DNA of 64,000 bases, from the NCBI GenBank assembly GCA_021819085.1, contig JAKASJ010000002.1:118672-182671 (forward strand), given 5' to 3'. The DNA comes from Pseudomonadota bacterium (GTDB lineage Bacteria; Pseudomonadota; Gammaproteobacteria; Acidiferrobacterales; UBA6901). The notes beneath the pieces are model-generated. The model was given only the letters and a program-made list of their open reading frames with translations, was not told where the DNA came from and made no database searches. Of the stretch, positions 40,250-49,047 are shown one piece after another. A program made the translations under genes and the position numbers. The first letter of the stretch is position 1. Every line of letters starts with the position of its first letter.

Positions 40250-40720
40250 ATGACTGCCCGCGCGGTGGCGGAGGGATGCCGCGTCACGTTGCATTTCATT
40301 CTGCAGCTTCGCGACGGCACCTTGGTGGATCGCAGCGCTGAAGGCGAGCCTCTGATGATTACCATTGGCCGGGGCGATCTGGCTGCCGGCCTGGAACAGT
40401 GTCTGCTGGGCCTGTCTGCCGGCGACAAGAGGCATTGTGAAGTCGCCGCCACCGATGCATATGGCCCGAGGCGCGAGGAGAATATCCACGTGATTCCACG
40501 TGCACAATTCCCTCCGGAACTGGCCGTGGAGCCTGGGGCGGTCGTGGAGTTCACCCTGCCCACGGGCGAGGGGATGCCTGGAAGGATCATGTCGGTCGAA
40601 GAGACCGAGGTGACCGTCGATTTCTCCCACCCCCTGGCCGGCCATGACCTGATTCTAGATGTGGAGATCCTCGCAGTGGAGTTCCCCCAGGTTGGACCTG
40701 GCTGCGGATCCCGATCATAA
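40250..40720 (+). CDS. fkpB: FKBP-type peptidyl-prolyl isomerase, SlpA/FkpB type
   Basis: A 156-residue protein from ATG 40250. FKBP core with an inserted IF domain: [79 protein letters not shown]. Acts as prolyl isomerase/chaperone. Position between lspA and ispH is classic for this family. Confidence 0.93.
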   Translation: MTARAVAEGCRVTLHFILQLRDGTLVDRSAEGEPLMITIGRGDLAAGLEQCLLGLSAGDKRHCEVAATDAYGPRREENIHVIPRAQFPPELAVEPGAVVEFTLPTGEGMPGRIMSVEETEVTVDFSHPLAGHDLILDVEILAVEFPQVGPGCGSRS

Positions 40721-40766
40721 TAACAGGCCAGTCCACAGCTGCCGCCATCGTTCGGGGTCCGTTTCC

Positions 40767-41696
40767 ATGGAACTCATTCTTGCCAGCCCGCGCGGCTTCT
40801 GCGCTGGTGTGGACCGCGCGATCGAAATCGTCGAACAGGCGCTGGCCCGCTTCGGGGCGCCGATCTATGTGCGCCATGAAGTCGTGCACAACCGCTTTGT
40901 CGTGGATGGACTGCGGGCCAAGGGCGCGGTATTCGTGGACGACCTCGATCAGGTGCCTGACGATGCAACCGTCATCTTCAGCGCGCATGGCATTCCCCAG
41001 TCCGTTCGACACGAAGCCCAACGGCGAGGACTCAAGGTGTTCGACGCCACCTGTCCGCTGGTGACGAAGGTACACATGGAAGTCGTTCGTCACCGCCGGC
41101 ACGGCATCGAGTGCATTCTCATCGGCCATGCAGGCCATCCCGAAGTCGAGGGCACTCTGGGCCAGGCGCAGGATGGCATCTATCTCGTGGAAACACCGGA
41201 GGACGTGATGCGGGTGCAGGTGAAGGACGCCGAGCGACTCGCGTTCGTTACCCAGACGACGCTTTCGGTGGACGATACCGCGCGGGTCATCGACGCGCTG
41301 CGTGCACGGTTCCCGAAGATCGAGGGTCCGCGCAAGGATGATATTTGTTATGCAACCCAGAATCGCCAGGATGCCGTGCGCGCCTTGGCCAGGCGTTGCG
41401 ATGTGGTGCTTGTGGTCGGGTCGGTCAACAGCTCCAATTCCAACCGCCTGCGGGAGGTCGCTGAGGCGCTTGGAGTCCGTGCCTATATGGTTGACGGCCC
41501 GCAGGATATCCGTCCCGAATGGCTGGCCGGTGCCAAGTGCGTCGGCCTTACCGCAGGGGCTTCGGCGCCGGAAATTCTGGTTCAGCAGGTTGTGAGGCAA
41601 CTGCGCGAACAGGGCGCGACGCTGGTCCATGAACAGCCTGCCGAGGCCGAGCACGTGATCTTTCCGGTCCCTCGGGAGTTGCGTAACGTTCCCTGA
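40767..41696 (+). CDS. ispH: 4-hydroxy-3-methylbut-2-enyl diphosphate reductase
   Basis: A 309-residue iron-sulfur enzyme from ATG 40767, the last step of the MEP isoprenoid pathway. The three cluster cysteines are in [16 protein letters not shown] (Cys12), [11 protein letters not shown] (about 95) and [13 protein letters not shown] (about 194). It supplies IPP/DMAPP used by enzymes such as IspB. Confidence 0.97.
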   Translation: MELILASPRGFCAGVDRAIEIVEQALARFGAPIYVRHEVVHNRFVVDGLRAKGAVFVDDLDQVPDDATVIFSAHGIPQSVRHEAQRRGLKVFDATCPLVTKVHMEVVRHRRHGIECILIGHAGHPEVEGTLGQAQDGIYLVETPEDVMRVQVKDAERLAFVTQTTLSVDDTARVIDALRARFPKIEGPRKDDICYATQNRQDAVRALARRCDVVLVVGSVNSSNSNRLREVAEALGVRAYMVDGPQDIRPEWLAGAKCVGLTAGASAPEILVQQVVRQLREQGATLVHEQPAEAEHVIFPVPRELRNVP

Positions 41697-41844
41697 AATG
41701 CCGTCTTGTTCTTCGTCTGCGGACCCTCGCGGCGGACAGGTTCATGGCGCCGCTCCCTAACGCGGGTGTTTGAAAGGCCGCGGATTTGGCGGCGGATTGG
41801 ATTGGCCATCTCGGTAAGATTCCGCAAGGCATCTGGCAGGTGTC

Positions 41845-42936
41845 ATGAAAACTCCCTGGTACATCGTAGGCGGTGGCATCATCGGCCTGCTTTCAGCCTA
41901 TGAGCTGACTCTGGCTGGCGAAAGTGTGGTCATTTTAGACCGGCAATCGGTTGGAAATGAGGCGTCCTGGGCGGGCGGTGGGATCCTGTCTCCGCTTTAT
42001 CCCTGGCGGTATCCCGAGGCAGTTGATCCGCTTGCGCGCTGGAGTCAGGCGCGCTATCCCGAGTTGGCTGCATCGCTCGGACGAGCCACAGGCATTGATC
42101 CGGAATGGATCCGATCGGGGTTGCTGATTCTGGACGCTCCAGACAGCCAGGCCGGCCTGGACTGGTGCCGGGATCGTGGTGTCGCTGCGGAGTTGCTTGA
42201 TCCGGATACCGTGCTCGAACTCGAGCCTGGCCTGCGAACCGGCCCGAGTCCGACATTGACCCTCCCAGACGTGGCTCAGGTCAGGAATCCGCGGTTCCTC
42301 AAGGCCCTGGTACGTCACCTTCGATTCCTGGGCGCGGAGTTCAGGGAGGGGACGGCCGTGACGGGTTTCGAGTTTTCTGGCAAGCGGCTGAGTGGCATTC
42401 ATACTGCATCGGGCGCACTGCCTGCAGATCGATGCCTGGTGGCCGCCGGTCCGTGGAGCACCTCCTTGCTTGCGACCGTCGGTCTTGATCTCCCGCTGCG
42501 TCCGGTGAAGGGTCAGATGCTGGTGCTGCGGGGAGCGTCCGCCCCATTCTCGCGCATTCTGCTCCGGGAGAGCCGGTATCTGATTCCCAGGCGGGACGGG
42601 CGGATTCTGGTTGGAAGTACCCAGGAAGAGGAGGGGTTCGACAAATCCACAACCCCAGCCGCCCGCGAGCTGCTGTTGGCCGCGGCGTGCACGATGGTAC
42701 CCGAACTCGGAGACTGGCAGGTTGAATACCACTGGGCGGGACTCAGGCCAGGCTCCCCGAATGGGGTCCCTTACATCGGCGAACACCCTGATATTTCTGG
42801 GCTTTTCGTCAATACCGGACACTTCCGGAACGGGATTGTGCTTGCCCCCGCATCGGCGAGGCTGATTGCGGATTTAATGCTGGCTAGACCAACTTTGCTT
42901 GATCCTCGTCAATTTAGTTTGATCCGAACCTGTTAG
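41845..42936 (+). CDS. thiO: glycine oxidase ThiO-like FAD-dependent oxidoreductase
   Basis: A 363-residue DAO-superfamily enzyme. N-terminal FAD dinucleotide fold (YIVGGGIIGLLSAYELTLAG), NEASWAGGGILSPLYPW, and C-terminal LPLRPVKGQMLVLRG and LRPGSPNGVPYIGEHPDISG. ThiO oxidises glycine to the imine for the thiamin thiazole. No thiamin genes are adjacent, so a general amino-acid oxidase role remains possible. No TPP riboswitch was seen upstream. Confidence 0.85.
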   Translation: MKTPWYIVGGGIIGLLSAYELTLAGESVVILDRQSVGNEASWAGGGILSPLYPWRYPEAVDPLARWSQARYPELAASLGRATGIDPEWIRSGLLILDAPDSQAGLDWCRDRGVAAELLDPDTVLELEPGLRTGPSPTLTLPDVAQVRNPRFLKALVRHLRFLGAEFREGTAVTGFEFSGKRLSGIHTASGALPADRCLVAAGPWSTSLLATVGLDLPLRPVKGQMLVLRGASAPFSRILLRESRYLIPRRDGRILVGSTQEEEGFDKSTTPAARELLLAAACTMVPELGDWQVEYHWAGLRPGSPNGVPYIGEHPDISGLFVNTGHFRNGIVLAPASARLIADLMLARPTLLDPRQFSLIRTC

Positions 42937-43022
42937 ACTTACGGCCGTCCATGACTTACAATAGGTCTAAATCTATGCAACGCGCTCCTTTTTCTGCTGC
43001 TGTGTCGATGGAAGTCACGCAT

Positions 43023-43454
43023 ATGGATGCCAAAACCTATACGCATGACGAGGTTGGTTCCATGCTCCGTGATCATGGGATCAATCCGACCGCCCAGCGG
43101 GTGGAAATTGCCCGGGAGCTTTTTTCCCGAAAAGGGCACTATTCCGCCGAAGACGTGTTCACGCTGGTTAACAACGAACAAGCCCAGGTTTCCAAAGCCA
43201 CGGTATACAATACTCTTGGCTTGTTCGCGGAAAAGGGCCTGATCCGCCAGCTGATCGTCGACCCGACGAAGGTTTTCTACGATCCCAACATGATTCCGCA
43301 CCATCATTTCTACGATGTCGTCACGGGCGTGCTGACGGACATCGATGCCGAAGAAGTGCGGATCACAGGCCTTCCGCCGTTGCCAGCGGGTGCCCAGATG
43401 GAGGGCGTAGACGTCATCGTCAGGATGCGCCGTCCAAGTACCGAGGCCAGGTAA
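43023..43454 (+). CDS. Fur-family transcriptional regulator
   Basis: A 143-residue protein from ATG 43023 (GGAAG 8 bases upstream; earlier in-frame ATGs at 42951, 42975 and 43008 are possible). Winged helix: RDHGINPTAQRVEIARELFS, SAEDVFTLVNNEQAQVSKAT, VYNTLGLFAEKGLIRQL. Dimerisation part has PHHHFYDVVTGVLTDI. The CxxC structural zinc pairs of Fur are absent, which recalls the haem-responsive Irr and some peroxide-type regulators; the true signal is unknown. Inverted TTAGAC/GTCTAA (42933-42938, 42965-42970) lies upstream. Confidence 0.85.
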   Translation: MDAKTYTHDEVGSMLRDHGINPTAQRVEIARELFSRKGHYSAEDVFTLVNNEQAQVSKATVYNTLGLFAEKGLIRQLIVDPTKVFYDPNMIPHHHFYDVVTGVLTDIDAEEVRITGLPPLPAGAQMEGVDVIVRMRRPSTEAR

Positions 43455-43509
43455 ATTCCTTATAAGTGGTTGTTTTTGTATCTACGGCCTCCGTATACTC
43501 CCCGGTTGT

Positions 43510-43587
<78 letters not shown>

Positions 43588-43630
43588 TTAATCAACGACT
43601 TACGAAAATTACTAGCCAGCTCCCTTAATT

Positions 43631-43660
43631 TTTGGTCCAATTTTGGTCCAGTTGGTCCAA
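43631..43660. repeat. three TTGGTCCA repeats before the integrase
   Basis: TTGGTCCA occurs three times, GGTCCA at 43634, 43645 and 43654, spaced 11 and 9 bases apart between attL and the integrase start. Their clustered placement suits recombinase arm-type or recombination-directionality-factor sites, which is inferred. Confidence 0.5.
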
Positions 43661-43677
43661 AAAATTTAGGGGCGGGC

Positions 43678-44661
43678 ATGGCGAACATCACGCGACGCGG
43701 AAAGAGCCAGTGGCGGGCGAGAGTGCGCTGCGGGGGCCGGTCTATCGGCAAGACTTTCGCGTCTCGCGACGATGCCGAGCGATGGGCAACCCAGACAGAA
43801 GAAGAAATAGACAAGGGGATGTACAGCTCGCGAACCGAGGCCGAGCGCACCACCCTGGATGAGGCGCTGGATCGGTACGAAAAGGAAGTCACGGCGCACA
43901 AACGTTCCGCGGCGGGGGAGCGTGGGGAGATTCGGCGGCTGAAATCGCGCCCACTTGCTGCCAAATCACTCGCAGCAATCCGGGGCAAGGACCTTGCCGA
44001 CTACATCCGCCAGCGCCAGGAAGACGGCGTGGGGGCCAACTCAGTCAGAATAGAGCTCGCGCTAATCTCTCACCTGTATACCGTTGCCGCGTCGGCGTGG
44101 GGGATGGAATCCTTACGGAACCCGGTGCCGCTCGCGAAGACCGCGCGCCCCAAGCTGCCGCGTGGCCGTACCCGCCGCCTGGTCGGCGATGAACAATCCC
44201 GCCTCCTTGAAGCCGCCACAACCTACGGCGGCGAGATCGGCCCGATCATCACTTGCGCTATCGAGACCGCCATGCGCCGGAGCGAGATCGCGGCCATGCG
44301 CTGGGAACATCTGGACAAAAGGGCGCGGGTGCTGCTCGTGCCGGAAACCAAGACCGAACCACGCCGCGTGCCGCTCTCTACAGCCGCCTTGGGCGTCCTG
44401 GACGGACTAGTCCGTCGGATCGATGGGCAGGTGTGGGGCATGCGTCCGGACTCGATCAGCCAGGCCTTCGAGCGGGTCTGCGCTGCGGCCGGCATCGAGG
44501 GTCTCACCTTCCATGACCTGCGCCATGAGGCGATTTCTCGGCTCTTTGAGAAGGGACTGAACCCGATGGAAGTGGCGGCCATTTCCGGGCACAAGACGTT
44601 GCAGATGTTGAAGCGGTACACGCATCTGAGGGCCGAGGATCTGGTGGGGAGGTTGGGGTGA
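43678..44661 (+). CDS. int: tyrosine recombinase (phage-type integrase)
   Basis: A 327-residue protein with an N-terminal arm-binding/core-binding region (KSLAAIRGKDLADYIRQRQE) and catalytic domain: first Arg in TAMRRSEIAAMRWEHLD near 200, HDLRHEAISRLFEKG near 278, GHKTLQML and the Tyr in KRYTHL near 314. All catalytic residues (R, H, R, H, Y) are present. The position beside tRNA-Thr indicates site-specific integration of the element. Confidence 0.95.
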   Translation: MANITRRGKSQWRARVRCGGRSIGKTFASRDDAERWATQTEEEIDKGMYSSRTEAERTTLDEALDRYEKEVTAHKRSAAGERGEIRRLKSRPLAAKSLAAIRGKDLADYIRQRQEDGVGANSVRIELALISHLYTVAASAWGMESLRNPVPLAKTARPKLPRGRTRRLVGDEQSRLLEAATTYGGEIGPIITCAIETAMRRSEIAAMRWEHLDKRARVLLVPETKTEPRRVPLSTAALGVLDGLVRRIDGQVWGMRPDSISQAFERVCAAAGIEGLTFHDLRHEAISRLFEKGLNPMEVAAISGHKTLQMLKRYTHLRAEDLVGRLG

Positions 44662-44709
44662 TGGTTACAGCGTACACGATGATCGGTCGCGCTGAAGAGT
44701 AAAGAAAGC

Positions 44710-45609
44710 ATGAGCCTGACATCGTTCTTGAGGCAGCCGGAGGTAAAAGAAAGATTCCGTCGCGAATTTAACGTGCCGAAATTGACCGCCAAGAAGGAGA
44801 TCATCGCGCCACCTAAATCAAATCGATACGCGCTGGTGGGGACAGCGTTCGATTATCTCCTTCGTTTCCATCTACAGCGCCTGAACCCAAATGCCATACG
44901 GTGGCAGTGGGTGGCCGAATACGCAATTCAGATTCTTGAAGAGCGTGATGCTGTCTTTTCCTACGATATCGACACGGAGGAACTATCTGTTGGGCGAGAT
45001 AACTCTGCCATGCTCGGGAGCGCTAATCCTGCCATCCTCGCGACGGCCCGCAGGGTCTTCAACCAAGCCTGGATTGAACACGAGCGATTTCTTTCCTTAG
45101 GGAAATTAACCGACGGTCTTATCAGTAGCACGATTCATCTTGCGCAACTCGATGTGGTCTGTCGTGCCGGGTACGTTGACGAAAACCTCGGTACTGCCTT
45201 TAAGGAAGATATTGAGGATCTGCGAAATCTGGTGTCGATCGTGCCGCCAGAATTATTTCGAACAACAAATCCTTGTCTTCTGAATCCGGATTTCGGTGAA
45301 GCGTCTGCCCTGATAAAAGGCGCAGATGCGGACCTCCTGATTGATGACATGCTTATAGATATCAAGACAACCAAGGATTTTGGGCTAAGATCAGACAACT
45401 TTTACCAACTTCTTGGCTACTACACTTTACACAACATTGGTGGTATCGGCGGGATCATACCCAAGGCGGAAATAACAAAGGTAGCTATCTATTTTTCTCG
45501 TCATGCCCACCTGGAAAGTTTCGAACTAAGCCAGTTTATTAACGTGGAGACATTCCCGAGTTTTGTTAGGTGGTTTTCTGACAGCGCAGAAAACAATATT
45601 CAAATTTGA
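44710..45609 (+). CDS. PD-(D/E)XK nuclease-like cargo protein, uncharacterised
   Basis: A 299-residue protein without a named family. Around residues 215-245 it shows ADADLLIDDMLIDIKTTKDF followed by NFYQLLGYYTL, the D...(D/E)xK plus downstream Q-xxx-Y pattern of PD-(D/E)XK nucleases of the RecB/Cas4 type. The rest is helical. The gene is visibly more A/T-rich than its surroundings and lies directly behind the integrase, the usual place for cargo such as defence genes. Nuclease fold is inferred from the motif; function unknown. Confidence 0.6.
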   Translation: MSLTSFLRQPEVKERFRREFNVPKLTAKKEIIAPPKSNRYALVGTAFDYLLRFHLQRLNPNAIRWQWVAEYAIQILEERDAVFSYDIDTEELSVGRDNSAMLGSANPAILATARRVFNQAWIEHERFLSLGKLTDGLISSTIHLAQLDVVCRAGYVDENLGTAFKEDIEDLRNLVSIVPPELFRTTNPCLLNPDFGEASALIKGADADLLIDDMLIDIKTTKDFGLRSDNFYQLLGYYTLHNIGGIGGIIPKAEITKVAIYFSRHAHLESFELSQFINVETFPSFVRWFSDSAENNIQI

Positions 45610-45934
45610 AAAGAGCGAACCTTGAACTTTTAGTTTGAGCTGCTATTTTTAATAGCAGCTAGTGCTAGCTGGGCACAACACAAACAGCATTCAGTGGTAG
45701 GCGTGGGTTCCCTGCGTCCATTCCCTAAAGAAAGCTACATTTAATCAGTCACTTGGCGCGTCTTATGGCGCCATCTGCCTCAAGCCGCCCGCCCGCCCGC
45801 GCGCTCGCCGAAAAAATCCAACCCTGGTTTTCATTTGAAATTTTCATTTGAAAACAGGTGCTTGCGTGCCGCGCGCGGGCGGTTCTCCCCGCGTCCCTTT
45901 TTGCTGCCCTGGGCGGGGCGGCGAGGGATTTATA
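45610..45934. other. regulatory intergenic region before the excisionase-like gene
   Basis: About 325 bases without a gene. It holds a perfect hairpin (AGCTGCTATT, 45638-45647, pairing with 45651-45660 around TTT) that may end the cargo transcript, a C/G-rich low-complexity block at 45784-45810, and the tandem 13-bp repeats at 45828-45853. Confidence 0.6.
45828..45853. repeat. tandem TTTTCATTTGAAA repeats (operator-like)
   Basis: Two immediately adjacent perfect copies, 45828-45840 and 45841-45853; each is nearly palindromic (TTTTCA-TT-TGAAAA in the second). They lie about 80 bases upstream of the HTH gene at 45935, suggesting repressor or recombination-directionality-factor sites. Confidence 0.55.
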
Positions 45935-46153
45935 ATGGAAAAACAAACACTTACCGTGCCTGAGGCCGCGGATGCGCTCGGCATTCACCCTATCACCCTA
46001 TATAAGTTATTGAAAACAAGCGGAATTGCAATCCGGTATCTCCGGGTTGGCCGCAGAATTCTCATACCGAATCAATCACTTAGCGAGTTTTTTGCGACCG
46101 CACGAGCGGCCGGACGGCGACCGGGCCGCCCCAAGAAAGGGGGTGGCAAATGA
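45935..46153 (+). CDS. excisionase/MerR-like helix-turn-helix protein
   Basis: A 72-residue protein: LTVPEAADALGIHPITLYKL then a wing-like IRYLRVGRRILIPNQSLSEF, the HTH_17/excisionase layout, and a basic tail. ATG 45935 follows GAGGGA. It could be the recombination directionality factor or a regulator of the replication genes that follow in an overlapping operon. Confidence 0.75.
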   Translation: MEKQTLTVPEAADALGIHPITLYKLLKTSGIAIRYLRVGRRILIPNQSLSEFFATARAAGRRPGRPKKGGGK

Positions 46154-46557
46154 GAACTATTATCATTCATCCCGATGCAGTGGATGGCGGTTGGGATCTG
46201 CTCGACGACCAGATTTTGCCTCTAAATCAATCATTTGCGCGGCGGGCAGGGATTGAGTTGCCACGGGATTTGCCGGGCCGCCACGGCGAGTTCATGCGCG
46301 CGGCGCAGGGCGGAAAAAACATAAAAGAAATCAGCAAGATAATGAATATCTCGCCGCGCCGGGTTGTGCAGATTCTACATGAAATGCTAGCCAACCCAGA
46401 AAAATTAAAAGAGGAAATACGGATTGAAAAAAACGCACTTTTCCAGTTACAAACCAATGATTTGCAACGACCAAAAAAATCCAGGAGGGGGCGGCCGGCG
46501 GGGAAAAAGACACCCCGCCCAGGGCAGCAGGAGCTGTTCCAGGGAGGTGCGATATGA
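46150..46557 (+). CDS. helix-turn-helix protein, unknown
   Basis: A 135-residue protein, ATGA overlaps on both sides. A probable HTH is KNIKEISKIMNISPRRVVQI near residue 57; the C-terminus is Lys/Arg-rich with an AT-hook-like GRPAGKKTPRPG. The pairing with dnaB suggests a replication or regulatory accessory role. No family recognised. Confidence 0.55.
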   Translation: MRTIIIHPDAVDGGWDLLDDQILPLNQSFARRAGIELPRDLPGRHGEFMRAAQGGKNIKEISKIMNISPRRVVQILHEMLANPEKLKEEIRIEKNALFQLQTNDLQRPKKSRRGRPAGKKTPRPGQQELFQGGAI

Positions 46558-48002
46558 AATCAAATCATACTCCACCGCAGTCCATCGAAGCCGAGCAGTC
46601 CGTTCTCGGCGGCCTGATGCTGGACAATCAGCGCTGGGACCAGGTTGCCGACCGCGTCTCGCCTGACGATTTCTATCGCAAAGAACACCGGCTGATCTTC
46701 CGCGCCGTTGCAAGCCTGTGCGATGCCAGCGGTCCGGCCGACGTCGTGACCGTATCCGAATGGCTCGAGAAAAACGGCGAGCTCGAGGCCGCTGGCGGGC
46801 TTTCCTATCTCGGCCAGCTCGCCAACAACACCCCGAGTGCCGCGAACATCGTGGCCTACGCGGACATCGTGCGCGAGCGCGCCATCCTGCGCAACCTCAT
46901 CCGTATTGCCAACAACATCGGCAACAGCGCCTACAATCCCGAGGGACGCAATGCCGCGGAGCTCCTGGACTACGCCGAGAAGCATATCCTCGACATCAGC
47001 GAGGCGACCGGCCAGAGAAACGCGGCCACCAGAAGCGCGGATGCGGTTGCCGCCGCGCTCGACATGATCGAACGCCGGGCGCGCGGGGAGATACGACCGC
47101 TCGCGACGGGCCTGTTGGACCTTGACGAGGCGCTCGGTGGCGGACTCGAGCGCGGCGATCTCATCATCGTCGCTGGCAGGCCCTCGATGGGCAAGACCAG
47201 CCTCGGAGAGCAACTAGCAGAACGGACTGCCGCCAGTGGAGGAAAAGTGCTGTATATCACCCTTGAGATGTCCGCCAGAGGGCTAGCCGAGCGTGCTCTC
47301 GCCCGGCGCACAGGGATCACCGTGCCGCAGATGCGCCAGGCGCAAAAACTCACTGGCGAGCAGTGGTCTGGGCTCGCCGCAGCAAGCGGGGAAATCAGAG
47401 TGCTGCCGATCGTGTATGACGAATCAGCACGCACAGCAGGCGCAACCCTCCGCGCCGCGCGCGCTGCGGCACGAGACGGAGAACTCGCGGCTGTCATCAT
47501 CGACTACCTGCAGCTGATGTCTGGAGGTGAAGGCGACGAGACACGCGCCACGGAAATCGCTGGGATAACCCGTTCGCTCAAGAGCCTGGCAAAGGAGATC
47601 AACGTGCCGGTCGTCACATTGTCTCAGCTCAACCGCAACCTTGAACAGCGGCCGAACCGGCGTCCGGTGATGTCGGATCTGCGCGAATCGGGCGCCATCG
47701 AGCAGGATGCGGACGTCATCTTATTCATATACCGCGACGAAGTGTACAACGAGGACAGCCAGGACAAGGGAACGGCCGAGATCATCATCGGCAAGCAGCG
47801 CAACGGCCCGACTGGCAAGGTGCGCGTGGCATGGTTGCCGGAGCGGATGCTGTTCGCGGACCTGGCGCGCGATTGGCGGCCCGCCGACCAAAGTGCTAAG
47901 GCGGCGGCGCAGAAAAAGGGGGCAAGGGAAAGTGCGGGTGCGAGGCGGTACCGAGCAGTGAAGGGGGGCGCACATGCGACCACGACAGCGTGCCCGTTCT
48001 GA
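46554..48002 (+). CDS. dnaB: DnaB-type replicative helicase
   Basis: A 482-residue RecA-like hexameric helicase: N-terminal domain (PPQSIEAEQSVLGGLMLDN), Walker A AGRPSMGKTS near 205, DnaB motifs GKVLYITLEMSARGLAERAL, VIIDYLQLMSG and SDLRESGAIEQDADVILFIY. It is an element-borne copy encoded in an operon with a probable initiator, implying the excised element can replicate autonomously. Confidence 0.93.
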   Translation: MKSNHTPPQSIEAEQSVLGGLMLDNQRWDQVADRVSPDDFYRKEHRLIFRAVASLCDASGPADVVTVSEWLEKNGELEAAGGLSYLGQLANNTPSAANIVAYADIVRERAILRNLIRIANNIGNSAYNPEGRNAAELLDYAEKHILDISEATGQRNAATRSADAVAAALDMIERRARGEIRPLATGLLDLDEALGGGLERGDLIIVAGRPSMGKTSLGEQLAERTAASGGKVLYITLEMSARGLAERALARRTGITVPQMRQAQKLTGEQWSGLAAASGEIRVLPIVYDESARTAGATLRAARAAARDGELAAVIIDYLQLMSGGEGDETRATEIAGITRSLKSLAKEINVPVVTLSQLNRNLEQRPNRRPVMSDLRESGAIEQDADVILFIYRDEVYNEDSQDKGTAEIIIGKQRNGPTGKVRVAWLPERMLFADLARDWRPADQSAKAAAQKKGARESAGARRYRAVKGGAHATTTACPF

Positions 48003-48879
48003 GCGACGGCTGCCGACCGCCCCGGCGCACGCGGCGCGGTTGTGCATCTACCAGGCAACGCGTAGCCCAAACCAGATGGCTGGACAGTGGGTCGAGACCC
48101 AATGGGGGAAGGCCCGGGTGGTTGGTGCGCTAGGTCAGCGACACGCCGACGCAATGGACATAATTATGCACACACACCTCCAGTCGTTTCGTGAGCCAGA
48201 TGGCCGGATAAGACTGTTGGTCGATCCGTACCAGATTCGGCGGAGGATGTGGACGGGACAGAAGCGCCGACGCAAGTCGGCCCGCGACCATGCCACCACT
48301 CCACTGTACAGCTGGGCTGGCCTCAACGAGCTGGTGGATGGGCTGCGCAATGCGGACGTGGAGTGGGAGCTAAAGAATGGCAAGCGAGGTGGGGTCGCGA
48401 AGGTCATCGCGGAGATGGATTGGGCGAAAGCGATCGTCCCCGACCCGCTGCACGGCGGGCAACGCCAGCTCTGGCGCCTGACACTGTCCGCGCCCTGGGC
48501 CGCACTGCTCGACACGCTCGGGGTGTGGTACGACCCTCGGCCGATCGTGCAGATGAAAAACGCGATCAGCCAGGCCGTGGCACGGCACGTCCTCACGCAC
48601 GACCGCGATGGATGGCGCCCAGACGGTTTGCCGGTCGATAAAGTGCTGGGCTGGCTTGGCATCCAGGCCACGGGACAGCAACGCCGGGACGCGCGGCGGC
48701 GGGTGGCGCAAGACGCGCCGGGTTTCGTCGCCTACGGCCTGCTGGTCGGGGGCGGGTTCATCCGGCGGGCAGGCGTGGCACAGATGCCCGGCGGCGTGGC
48801 ACAGATGCCCGGCGGCGTGGCACAGATGCCCGGCGGCGTGGCACAGATGCCCGGCGCCTATAGGGGTATAGGACTGTAG
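47974..48879 (+). CDS. probable plasmid-type replication initiator
   Basis: A 301-residue basic protein starting inside dnaB (AAGGGGG 6 bases upstream of ATG). ALGQRHADAMDIIMHTHLQS and the following RLLVDPYQIRRRM, then GLPVDKVLGWLGIQATGQQR, resemble winged-helix initiators of broad-host-range plasmids. The C-terminus is a fourfold GVAQMPG repeat encoded by perfect 21-bp direct repeats, and the stop codon lies within a 9-bp palindrome, features suggestive of an origin embedded in the gene end. The initiator call is inference from context and weak similarity. Confidence 0.55.
   Translation: MRPRQRARSERRLPTAPAHAARLCIYQATRSPNQMAGQWVETQWGKARVVGALGQRHADAMDIIMHTHLQSFREPDGRIRLLVDPYQIRRRMWTGQKRRRKSARDHATTPLYSWAGLNELVDGLRNADVEWELKNGKRGGVAKVIAEMDWAKAIVPDPLHGGQRQLWRLTLSAPWAALLDTLGVWYDPRPIVQMKNAISQAVARHVLTHDRDGWRPDGLPVDKVLGWLGIQATGQQRRDARRRVAQDAPGFVAYGLLVGGGFIRRAGVAQMPGGVAQMPGGVAQMPGGVAQMPGAYRGIGL
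48772..48855. repeat. four perfect 21-bp tandem repeats (iteron-like)
   Basis: Units at 48772-48792, 48793-48813, 48814-48834 and 48835-48855 are identical, beginning GGCGTGGCACAGATG. One helical-turn multiple (21 bp) spacing puts all copies on one DNA face, as in plasmid iterons. They also encode GVAQMPG repeats. Confidence 0.7.
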
Positions 48880-48886
48880 TCCTATA
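48867..48886. promoter_or_regulatory. palindrome at the rep stop codon
   Basis: TATAGGACT (48867-48875) and AGTCCTATA (48878-48886) are perfect inverted repeats; the flanking CCTATAGGGG occurs twice. It follows the iterons immediately and may be part of an origin or operator. Confidence 0.5.
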
Positions 48887-48923
48887 GGGGGCGGGCCTTG
48901 GGCCTTCGGCCCGGCCCGCCCCG
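48887..48923 (+). terminator. G/C-rich hairpin after the initiator
   Basis: GGGGCGGGCC-type arm pairs with GGCCCGCCCC around an inner GGGCC/GGCCC stem with TTCG-like loop. There is no T-run, so termination efficiency is uncertain. Confidence 0.45.
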
Positions 48924-49012
48924 AAAACCTCAACCCCCGTCTACAGGAAAAGGCGGTCTGCGCGGCCGGGGGCCGCAGAAGCTTGGTTGACTAGCCGGGT
49001 CAACAGTCAGAC

Positions 49013-49041
49013 TTGAAAAGTTATTCCCTAGAGGCTATATT
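49013..49041 (+). promoter_or_regulatory. strong sigma-70 promoter of the element TA operon
   Basis: TTGAAA (49013-49018), exactly 17 bases, TATATT (49036-49041); each hexamer matches consensus at five of six positions. The predicted transcription start falls at or next to the GTG start codon at 49048, implying a leaderless message. Confidence 0.7.
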
Positions 49042-49047
49042 CTTCCC

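Noticed and set aside
48772..48855. CRISPR-like array
   Set aside because: The four units are directly abutting with no spacers and encode a peptide repeat.
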